Made by a program: the position numbers and the translations under genes
Origin: JAPWJZ01 sp964575605
GTDB taxonomy: Bacteria; Pseudomonadota; Alphaproteobacteria; Micavibrionales; UBA2020
DNA length: 64,000 nt
NCBI GenBank assembly: GCA_964575605.1
Contig: CAZNRN010000016.1
Location: 1-64,000 of the forward strand
Direction: 5' to 3'
Notes under the pieces: model-generated
Seen by the model: the letters and a program-made list of their open reading frames with translations, nothing else
Told to the model about the DNA's origin: nothing
Databases searched by the model: none
Shown: one piece after another, positions 57,568 through 64,000 of the stretch
Numbering within the stretch: position 1 is the first letter of the stretch
How the letters are laid out: every line of letters starts with the position of its first letter

Positions 57568-58650
57568 TTATTTTCTTCGGCGCCCCTTAAATCCCGTCTT
57601 CGAGAACAGCACCGCCACCGGCTGAGTGCTTTCGAACTGCGACAGCACGATCGTGGTGATGGCGAGGATGGGGATGGCGAGGAACATGCCCGGCACGCCC
57701 CAGATCATCCCCCACATCGCAAGGTTCGAGATAATGAAGATAGGCGAGAGGTTCAGGTTGTTGCCCATCAGGTAGGGGTCGAGGATATGGCCGAGGAAAG
57801 CGTGGCTGGTCAAAAGCGTCGCCAGCACCTTCAGCATCAGGAACACATCGCCATATTGCAGCAGCGCAATCAGGCAGGGCGTGGAAACAGCAACGAAAGA
57901 CCCCGCATAAGGGATAAAGTGCAGGAAGAAGGCCATCACGCCCCAGAAACCCGCGAAGTCGACGTTGAAATGCGTCAATATCAGGTAGGTCAGGGTTGAA
58001 TCGGTCAGGCTTACGAAAGCCTTCACGCCGATATACCGCTGGATTTTGCCGTCGATGATTTTCAGCACGTCGCGCAGGCGTTCTTCCTTCGCCTTGTCGG
58101 CGAACATCAGGCGCAGCTTTTTATCGAACCAGCGCTGCTCGTACAGCAGGAAGCCGACATAGAACAGGACAATCAGCGTCTTGCCCGCCATGCCGGTCAG
58201 CATGCCCGCAAAGCCCGTCATCATGCCGCCGATGTCGACGGTATTGCCCACCTGCTTGAAAACGTCGTGCATCGTGGGCGTATGGTCCATGCCCAGCATC
58301 CCCGCCGCCTGCGGCAGCACGCTGGAAAGTCTTTCCTGGTATTTCGGCGCCTCGCGGATGACGTCGTTGATGTTCGATTTCACCATCGAATAAAGGAAGA
58401 AACCGACCGCAAAGATGATAATGAGCGCCAGCAAAAACCGCGCGGACCGCGGCAGCTTGAACCCGCCCCGCGCCGACAGGTAGCCGAGGAAGCGCGCGAT
58501 GGCGTTAATCAGGTACCACAGGAATACCGCGATGACGAAGGGCATGATGACCGGCCCCGCCATCTTGCAGATGAAAATGAACAGGCAGACCGCGATAAAG
58601 ATCAGCGCCATGCCCTGCCCGGCGCCGATCGTGGGCTGGCGCGCGCTCAT
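57568..58650 (-). CDS. AI-2E family transporter (paralog A)
   Basis: A 360-residue protein with seven or eight helices: an N-terminal pair (ALIFIAVCLFIFICKMAGPVI), a central soluble part (VIREAPKYQERLSSVLPQ) and a C-terminal pore region (GVMAFFLHFIPYAGSFVAVSTP, then FLGHILDPYLMGNNLNLSPIFI). This is the UPF0118/PerM pattern; family members include Na+/H+ antiporters and proposed AI-2 exporters. It overlaps its upstream paralog by 4 bases; the two form an operon and share most motifs. The start is ATG 58650. Confidence 0.88.
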   Translation of the reverse strand: MSARQPTIGAGQGMALIFIAVCLFIFICKMAGPVIMPFVIAVFLWYLINAIARFLGYLSARGGFKLPRSARFLLALIIIFAVGFFLYSMVKSNINDVIREAPKYQERLSSVLPQAAGMLGMDHTPTMHDVFKQVGNTVDIGGMMTGFAGMLTGMAGKTLIVLFYVGFLLYEQRWFDKKLRLMFADKAKEERLRDVLKIIDGKIQRYIGVKAFVSLTDSTLTYLILTHFNVDFAGFWGVMAFFLHFIPYAGSFVAVSTPCLIALLQYGDVFLMLKVLATLLTSHAFLGHILDPYLMGNNLNLSPIFIISNLAMWGMIWGVPGMFLAIPILAITTIVLSQFESTQPVAVLFSKTGFKGRRRK

Positions 58651-59741
58651 GCGTGCCTCGCGGATTCATCGGGTTCCATCTCGCCGGTTTTCGACATCAA
58701 AATGGCGATGGGGCGCGATTTCTTGAACTGCGACATGATGATGACCGCGGTCGCGAGTATCGGCACCGCAAGGAACATCCCCGGCACGCCCCAGAGGACG
58801 CCCCAGGCGGCGATGGAGGAGATGATGAATATAGGGGACAAATTTAAACTGTCGCCCATCATGCGCGGGTCGAGGAAGCTGGTGAAGAACACCTGTATCG
58901 CGGTCAGTCCCAGCGCCAGCGTCACCAGCGACGACACATCACCCATCTGCACCAGCGCCACGATCGAGGGCAGCACCACGGCCGAGATGGAACCTACATA
59001 GGGAATAAAGTGAAGCACAAAGGCCATCACGCCCCAGAACTCGGCAAAGTTGATGTTGAAGGCCTGCATCAGCAGCCAGGTGGAAAGGCCGGTGAGCGCG
59101 GATATCAGGGTCTTCACCCAGATGTAACGCTGGATTTTAATGTCGATGTTGCGGATGGTGCGGTGGATGCGCGCCTCGGTATCCTTGTCGCGCGCCATTT
59201 CGCGCAGCTTGCGGCCGAAGAACTGCTGTTCATATAAAAGGAAACCCGTATAGAACAGCACCACCATCGCCTTGCCCGCGACGCCCGAAAAGGTTTTGGC
59301 CAGCTCGCCCACGAAACCGCCGAAGTCGAAGAAGGCCGTCAGGTCGCTGACGCTGGGCTGGTATTCGGGCGGGAAAGGGAATGCCGCGATAAAGATGGGC
59401 AGGAAATCCTGCAGCTTTTTCTGGTACACGGGCGCGGCGCGGATAACCTCGCCCACGTTGACCGCGATCAGTTTATAGGTGAACCACAGGCCGACGACCA
59501 GAAAGGCCATGGCCGCGAGGAAGCACAAGAATCGGGGCAGGCTGAGGCCCGCCAGCTTTATCTTGCCAAGGCCGCGCGCGATAGCGTTGATAAGGTACCA
59601 GACGAAAACCGCGATGACGAAGGGGATGAGGATGGCCGCGGCCACATGCAAGATATAGGTAACCAAGCAAACCACAATAAAGCCAAGGGCATAGCCCGAT
59701 GCGATGGCCGTGAACGACGCCCGCTGTGCTTGACTTACCAT
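58647..59741 (-). CDS. AI-2E family transporter (paralog B)
   Basis: A 364-residue protein of the same family: AAAILIPFVIAVFVWYLINAIARGL, the soluble VIRAAPVYQKKLQDFLPIF, then GVMAFVLHFIPYVGSISAVVLP and SFLDPRMMGDSLNLSPIFIISS. First gene of a two-gene operon, with paralog A overlapping by ATGA. It diverges from the glycine cleavage operon with a 284-base gap that holds the riboswitch. Substrate unknown; the pair may work as a hetero-oligomer (inference). Confidence 0.88.
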   Translation of the reverse strand: MVSQAQRASFTAIASGYALGFIVVCLVTYILHVAAAILIPFVIAVFVWYLINAIARGLGKIKLAGLSLPRFLCFLAAMAFLVVGLWFTYKLIAVNVGEVIRAAPVYQKKLQDFLPIFIAAFPFPPEYQPSVSDLTAFFDFGGFVGELAKTFSGVAGKAMVVLFYTGFLLYEQQFFGRKLREMARDKDTEARIHRTIRNIDIKIQRYIWVKTLISALTGLSTWLLMQAFNINFAEFWGVMAFVLHFIPYVGSISAVVLPSIVALVQMGDVSSLVTLALGLTAIQVFFTSFLDPRMMGDSLNLSPIFIISSIAAWGVLWGVPGMFLAVPILATAVIIMSQFKKSRPIAILMSKTGEMEPDESARHA

Positions 59742-59771
59742 ATATTATTTACCCCCAAAGCCTTACTTTAG

Positions 59772-59799
59772 TTGACTTTAGATTAAGGCGCATTAGTGT
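59772..59799 (+). promoter_or_regulatory. gcvT: Promoter of the glycine cleavage operon
   Basis: TTGACT (59772-59777), 16 bases, TAGTGT (59794-59799). The expected start near 59806 lies just before the riboswitch. Confidence 0.55.
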
Positions 59800-59814
59800 C
59801 AAATCCAAAGCGAC

Positions 59815-59993
59815 CGCCACGCGGGAGAGACCGGCCCATTCGCCGGCGCCGAAGGAGCAACCACCCCGGAAACTCTCAGGCAAAAGGACCGCGCGGCGAC
59901 TTCGTTACTCTGGAAAGCGGCATCGGCCGCGCCAAAGGAGCAAGCGGCTGAAATGCCGTGGAATCTCTAAGGCAAAGAAGACAGAGAGGGGCA
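59815..59993 (+). ncRNA. Tandem glycine riboswitch
   Basis: Two glycine aptamers in series. The first spans about 59821-59891: GGGAGAGACC at the 5' side, GCCGAAGGAGCAA in the core, AACTCTCAGGCAAAAGGACC at the 3' side. The second spans about 59907-59993: ACTCTGGAAAGC, GCCAAAGGAGCAAGC, AATCTCTAAGGCAAAGAAGACAGAG. Spacing between them is short, as in cooperative gcvT-type riboswitches. Glycine binding switches on expression of gcvT, gcvH and gcvP, whose products degrade glycine. Confidence 0.93.
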
Positions 59994-60025
59994 AGTTTCC
60001 GACTCTATATGTAAAGGAATTTGCC
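59990..60025 (+). promoter_or_regulatory. gcvT: Hairpin masking the gcvT ribosome-binding site
   Basis: GGCAAGTTTCC (59990-60000) pairs with GGAATTTGCC (60016-60025), with one mismatch or bulge. The 3' arm covers the GGA of the Shine-Dalgarno (AAAGGA) and abuts the TTG start, so the riboswitch probably acts on translation. Confidence 0.6.
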
Positions 60026-61156
60026 TTGGAACCAGCCCTTCAAAAAGATACCCCCCTTCTCAAAACGCCCCTGTGGTCGCTGCATCGCGCCATGGGCGGA
60101 AAAATGGTGCCCTTCGCCGGTTATGACATGCCTGTGCAATACGAAGGCTTCGGCGTTCTGAAGGAACACGTGCACACCCGCACCTCCGCCGGCCTCTTCG
60201 ACGTCTCGCACATGGGACAGGCGATTTTGAGCAGCAGTTCAGGCGACCCTGCCGCCGCGCTCGAGAAAATCGTGCCCGGCGACATCAAAGGCCTCGAGGC
60301 CGGCAAGATGCGCTACACCGTTTTGCTGAACGAAAAAGGCGGTATCATCGACGACTTGATGGTCACGCGCTGGGATGAAAAAACCCTCCTCGTCATCGTC
60401 AACGCCGCCTGCAAGGACAAGGATTTCGCCTATATCAACAAAACCATCGGCGGCCAGACGAAGCTTGAATACCTGGGCACCCGCGCGCTGGTCGCGCTAC
60501 AGGGCCCGAAGGCCGAGCAGGTGGCCAGCATCTTCTTCCCCGATGTGCTGAACATGAAATTCATGACGGCCACGAAAACCAAATACAAGGGCCACGAAAT
60601 TTTCCTGTCGCGCTCGGGTTATACCGGCGAAGACGGATTCGAGATTTCCATCCCTGGCGATTTCGCGGAAGAATTCTGCAAGGAAATGCTGGAAGAGCAG
60701 GAAGTAAAGCTCATCGGCCTTGGCGCGCGCGACTCTCTGCGTCTCGAAGCCGGCCTCTGCCTCTACGGCCATGACATCGACGAAAACTCGACGCCCATCG
60801 ACGCGAACCTGAAATGGGTGATCCCGAAGCGCCGCCGCGAGGAAGCGAATTTCCCCGGCGCCGAGAAAATCATGAGCCAGCTGTCGGGCGGCACATATAT
60901 ATTGCGCGTCGGCATCAAGCCGGAAGGCCGCGCCCCGATCCGCGAGCAGACCGAGCTGTTCGACGGCGACAAGAAAGTCGGCGTCATTACCTCGGGCGGC
61001 TTCGGCCCGACCTTCGATGGCCCCGTCGCCATGGGCTACGTCGATGCTAATTTCGCCAAGAACGGCACGAAACTGAACGCCATGCTGCGCGGCACGCCCC
61101 GCCCCTGCGAAGTGGTCGCGCTGCCGTTCGTGAAACACAACTATAAAAAAGATTGA
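60026..61156 (+). CDS. gcvT: Glycine cleavage system T protein (aminomethyltransferase)
   Basis: 376 residues from TTG 60026 (MEPALQKDTPLLKTPLW). No ATG exists in frame before the conserved N-terminus, and AAAGGA lies 8 bases upstream; the longer frame is translated riboswitch. Motifs: KMVPFAGYDMPVQY, AGLFDVSHMGQ, GGIIDDLMVTRW, ALVALQGPKAEQV, SRSGYTGEDGFEI and LGARDSLRLEAGLCLYGHD. The T protein transfers the methylene group from aminomethyl-lipoyl-H protein to tetrahydrofolate, releasing ammonia. Confidence 0.95.
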   Translation: MEPALQKDTPLLKTPLWSLHRAMGGKMVPFAGYDMPVQYEGFGVLKEHVHTRTSAGLFDVSHMGQAILSSSSGDPAAALEKIVPGDIKGLEAGKMRYTVLLNEKGGIIDDLMVTRWDEKTLLVIVNAACKDKDFAYINKTIGGQTKLEYLGTRALVALQGPKAEQVASIFFPDVLNMKFMTATKTKYKGHEIFLSRSGYTGEDGFEISIPGDFAEEFCKEMLEEQEVKLIGLGARDSLRLEAGLCLYGHDIDENSTPIDANLKWVIPKRRREEANFPGAEKIMSQLSGGTYILRVGIKPEGRAPIREQTELFDGDKKVGVITSGGFGPTFDGPVAMGYVDANFAKNGTKLNAMLRGTPRPCEVVALPFVKHNYKKD

Positions 61157-61170
61157 AAAGGGAAAACACC

Positions 61171-61545
61171 ATGTCCAAGATCCTGTTCAGCGAAGACCAC
61201 GAATACATCAAAATCGAAGGCGGCGTAGGGACCGTCGGCATTTCTGATTACGCGCAAAAGGCGCTGGGCGACGTGGTTTACGTCGAACTGCCTAAAGTCG
61301 GCGCGAAAGTGACCAAGGGCGGCCAGGCCGGCGTGGTCGAGAGCGTGAAATCCGCCTCCGAGCTTTACTCCCCCGTCACCGGCGAAGTGGTCGAGGTCAA
61401 CAGCGCGCTGACCGGCGACCCCGCGCTCGTCAACAGCGACCCGCTGGGCAAGGCATGGTTCTTCAAGGTGAAGATCGCCAACGAAAACGAACTCTCCGGC
61501 CTGAAAGACGAGGCGTCTTACAATGACTTCATTAAAGGACTTTAA
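61171..61545 (+). CDS. gcvH: Glycine cleavage system H protein
   Basis: 124 residues from ATG 61171 (MSKILFSEDHEYIK); an in-frame start six codons earlier overlaps gcvT and has a poorer ribosome site. The lipoyl domain carries Lys60 in VVESVKSASELYSPVTGEV, the lipoylation site, and DPLGKAWFFKVKI is the standard C-terminal part. It shuttles the aminomethyl group between P and T proteins. Five bases upstream of gcvP. Confidence 0.96.
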   Translation: MSKILFSEDHEYIKIEGGVGTVGISDYAQKALGDVVYVELPKVGAKVTKGGQAGVVESVKSASELYSPVTGEVVEVNSALTGDPALVNSDPLGKAWFFKVKIANENELSGLKDEASYNDFIKGL

Positions 61546-61549
61546 GCGC

Positions 61550-64000
61550 ATGCCGCAGCCCATCGCAGAACTCGAGCAGAAAACCGATTTCATCCGCCGC
61601 CATATCGGGCCGTCGGATTCAGATATCGCCGCCATGCTGCGCGCGGTGGGGGCAAGTTCGCTTGAAGACCTGACGGCCAAGGCACTGCCCGCCGCCATCC
61701 GTGAAAAATCGGCCCCCGCCATCGGCGAACCGATGACGGAACACGATGCCCTCGCCCTGCTGGAAAGCATGGCGAAGCAGAACAAAGTCTACCGCTCGCT
61801 CATCGGCGCGGGTTACTACGACACCATCACGCCCAACGTGATTTTGCGCAACGTGCTGCAAAATCCCGGCTGGTATACGGCCTATACGCCCTACCAGCCC
61901 GAGATTTCCCAGGGCCGCCTCGAGGCGCTTATCAACTTCCAACAGGTGACGATGGACCTGACGGGCATGCCGCTCGCCAATGCCTCGATGCTGGATGAAG
62001 GCACCTCGGCCGCCGAAGCCATGACATTGGCAAAACGCGTCGGCGGTTCGGCCAGCAATACCTATCTCGTCTCCGACGACTGCCACCCGCAGACCATTGC
62101 CGTGATCGAAACCCGCGCCAAGCCGCTGGGCATCAAGGTTGTCGTCGGCAAGGCATCAGAACTTGTCGAACAGGACGGCTTTGCCCTGCTGCTGCAATAC
62201 CCCGGCACCACCGGCACCGTCACGGATTACGCCGGCATTGCCGCGAAAGCAAAATCGAAAAACATCGCAGTCGCGGTTGCGACCGACCTGCTGGCGCTGA
62301 CCCTCTTGAAGCCCCCCGGCGAATGGGGAGCGGATATCGTCTTCGGTTCCGCGCAGCGCTTCGGCGTGCCGCTGGGCTACGGCGGCCCGCATGCCGCTTT
62401 CTTTGCGGCGCAGGATGCCTATAAACGCTCCATCCCCGGCCGCATCGTCGGCGTGTCGGTCGACAGCAAGGGCAAGCCCGCCTACCGCCTGGCATTGCAA
62501 ACGCGCGAGCAGCATATCCGCCGTGAAAAGGCGACCAGCAACATCTGCACCGCGCAGGTGCTGCTGGCGAACATCGCCGCCTTCTACGCTGTGTATCACG
62601 GGCCTGAAGGGCTGAAGACCATCGCGACGCGCACGCACCGCCTGACCGCCATCTTCGCGGAAGGCCTGCGCAAGCTGGGCTTCAACGTCACCACGCCTAA
62701 CTTCTTCGACACCATCACGGTCGACTGCGGCAAACATGCGCAGGAAATCATTTCCCGCGCGCATGCCAAGGAAATCAACCTGCGCGATTTCGGCGACGGC
62801 CGCCTCGGCGTGTCGCTCGACGAGAAATCGACCCGCGCCGAAGTCTTCTCGCTCTGGCAGGTTTTCTCGGGCAAGGGCGCGCTTGGGTTCTCGGTCGAGG
62901 CGCTTGACGCCTCGGTGCAGGACGCCATCCCCGCCGCACTGAAACGCACGTCGGAATACCTGACGCACCCGACCTTCCATCTTTACCGTTCCGAAACCGA
63001 TATGCTGCGCTACCTGCGGCACCTCGAGCATAAAGACATCGCGCTCAACCGCTCGATGATCCCGCTCGGCTCCTGCACGATGAAACTGAACGCGACGGTC
63101 GAAATGATACCCGTCACCTGGCCGGAATTCGGCAACATGCATCCCTTCGCGCCGCTCGATCAGGCGCAGGGCTACGCTGCCATGCTGCGCGACCTCGAGC
63201 AAAAACTCTGCACGCTGACGGGCTTTGCGGCGGTCACGCTGCAGCCGAACGCAGGGTCGCAGGGCGAATACACGGGCCTGCTCACCATCCGCGCCTACCA
63301 TGAATCGAAGGGGCAGGCGCACCGCAATATCTGCCTCATCCCCTCGTCGGCGCATGGCACCAACCCCGCAACCGCCGTCATGGCGGGCATGGAAGTCGTC
63401 ATCACCGCCTGCGACGACAACGGCAACGTCGACCTGAACGACCTGCGCGAGAAAGCGGCGCAGCACAAAGATAAACTCGCCGCGCTGATGGTCACCTATC
63501 CCTCCACCCACGGCGTGTTCGAGGAAGAGATCAAGGATATCTGCAAGATCATCCACGACAACGGCGGCCAGGTTTACATGGACGGCGCGAACTTCAACGC
63601 CATGGTCGGCCTCGCCTGCCCCGGCAAGATCGGCGCGGATGTCATGCACATGAACCTGCACAAGACATTCTGCATCCCGCATGGCGGCGGCGGCCCCGGC
63701 ATGGGCCCGATCGGCGTGGCGGAACACCTTGCCCCCTTCCTGCCCGGCCATCCGCTGCTGGAAGGCGTCGGAGGCGAAAGCGCCATCGGCCCCGTCTCGG
63801 CTGCGCCCTATGGCTCGGCCTCTATCCTGCCGATCAGCTGGGTTTACATCGCATTGATGGGCACCGAAGGCCTCAAGAAAGCGACGCAGGTCGCCATCCT
63901 GAACGCCAACTACATCGCCAAGCGCCTCGAAAAGCAGTACACAACGCTTTACAAGGGCAAGCAGGGCTATGTGGCGCATGAATGCATCCTCGACACCCGC
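61550..64000 (+). CDS. gcvP: Glycine dehydrogenase (decarboxylating), P protein, 3' end missing
   Basis: 817 codons are inside the window, from ATG 61550 (MPQPIAELEQKTDFIRRHIGPSD); about 130-150 residues are beyond the edge. It is the single-chain form, with both P1-like and P2-like halves. The N-terminal half shows TPYQPEISQGRLEALINFQ; the second half shows SMIPLGSCTMKLNA, LQPNAGSQGEYTGLL, and the PLP Lys705 in MNLHKTFCIPHGGGGPG. It decarboxylates glycine and loads the aminomethyl group onto GcvH. Reading stays open to the last base. Confidence 0.96.
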   Translation, partial: MPQPIAELEQKTDFIRRHIGPSDSDIAAMLRAVGASSLEDLTAKALPAAIREKSAPAIGEPMTEHDALALLESMAKQNKVYRSLIGAGYYDTITPNVILRNVLQNPGWYTAYTPYQPEISQGRLEALINFQQVTMDLTGMPLANASMLDEGTSAAEAMTLAKRVGGSASNTYLVSDDCHPQTIAVIETRAKPLGIKVVVGKASELVEQDGFALLLQYPGTTGTVTDYAGIAAKAKSKNIAVAVATDLLALTLLKPPGEWGADIVFGSAQRFGVPLGYGGPHAAFFAAQDAYKRSIPGRIVGVSVDSKGKPAYRLALQTREQHIRREKATSNICTAQVLLANIAAFYAVYHGPEGLKTIATRTHRLTAIFAEGLRKLGFNVTTPNFFDTITVDCGKHAQEIISRAHAKEINLRDFGDGRLGVSLDEKSTRAEVFSLWQVFSGKGALGFSVEALDASVQDAIPAALKRTSEYLTHPTFHLYRSETDMLRYLRHLEHKDIALNRSMIPLGSCTMKLNATVEMIPVTWPEFGNMHPFAPLDQAQGYAAMLRDLEQKLCTLTGFAAVTLQPNAGSQGEYTGLLTIRAYHESKGQAHRNICLIPSSAHGTNPATAVMAGMEVVITACDDNGNVDLNDLREKAAQHKDKLAALMVTYPSTHGVFEEEIKDICKIIHDNGGQVYMDGANFNAMVGLACPGKIGADVMHMNLHKTFCIPHGGGGPGMGPIGVAEHLAPFLPGHPLLEGVGGESAIGPVSAAPYGSASILPISWVYIALMGTEGLKKATQVAILNANYIAKRLEKQYTTLYKGKQGYVAHECILDTR

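Noticed and set aside
59726..60025. 100-codon N-terminal extension of gcvT
   Set aside because: It is the translated glycine riboswitch and promoter; homologs begin near the TTG at 60026, which has a ribosome site.
62156..63979. 607-codon minus-strand frame inside gcvP
   Set aside because: Antisense shadow of a highly conserved gene; no recognisable domain. The same applies to long minus-strand frames inside typA (14216-15994) and the acyl-CoA ligase (52236-54017).

Overview
The window reads as chromosomal DNA of a GC-rich Gram-negative bacterium, most likely an alphaproteobacterium. Supporting this are a fold-III (alanine-racemase-like) ornithine-type decarboxylase, a gcvT-gcvH-gcvP operon behind a tandem glycine riboswitch, an AhpD-type peroxidase, and recurring promoters of the form TTGAC(A/T), 16-17 bases, TAGnnT. 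The lineage is an inference. The large number of envelope and peptidase-like paralogs would fit a predatory or epibiotic relative such as Micavibrio, but nothing here proves that. I saw no tRNA, rRNA, CRISPR array, transposase or integrase.

Layout. 1-5.3 kb: a surface-glycan block (end of a GtrB-like glycosyltransferase, a methyltransferase, a GtrA-domain membrane protein, a TPR-methyltransferase fusion). 5.3-8.3 kb: a GspF-type protein, a secreted histidine-containing protein, a tiny Cys-rich peptide gene and a small alarmone hydrolase. 8.3-19.8 kb: five paralogs of a putative zinc metallopeptidase (HExxH plus ExxAD), in two arms around typA. Three of their promoters share an identical 17-base element, and one paralog carries two extra copies of the catalytic unit that have lost the metal ligands. 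20-25.5 kb: a polyamine cluster (group IV decarboxylase, deoxyhypusine-synthase-like protein, agmatinase family) followed by an Hsp70-like gene. 25.5-34.4 kb: mostly single accessory genes (hydrolase, two DUF2147-like proteins, ankyrin protein, MATE pump, FMN reductase, pirin divergent from a LysR regulator, a heptad-repeat secreted protein, Dps, AhpD).

34.5-42.2 kb: four tandem paralogs of a lytic-transglycosylase-like protein. Each is internally duplicated, with an apparently inactive first half and a second half that keeps the catalytic Glu; the third carries a papain-like (NlpC/P60 or CHAP-type) amidase domain in place of the usual C-terminus. 42.2-52 kb: ileS, trpS and an SRAP-domain gene among uncharacterised genes, including one that looks like two decayed HD (SpoT-like) domains and a small gene broken by frameshifts. 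52-60 kb: an acyl-CoA ligase, a DUF2339 membrane protein, an ATP synthase delta subunit gene without the rest of its operon, and two AI-2E-family permeases. 60-64 kb: the glycine cleavage operon, with gcvP running off the window end.

The most unusual content is the pair of paralog arrays. Both consist of envelope-type hydrolase families in which catalytic modules sit beside inactivated copies of themselves.
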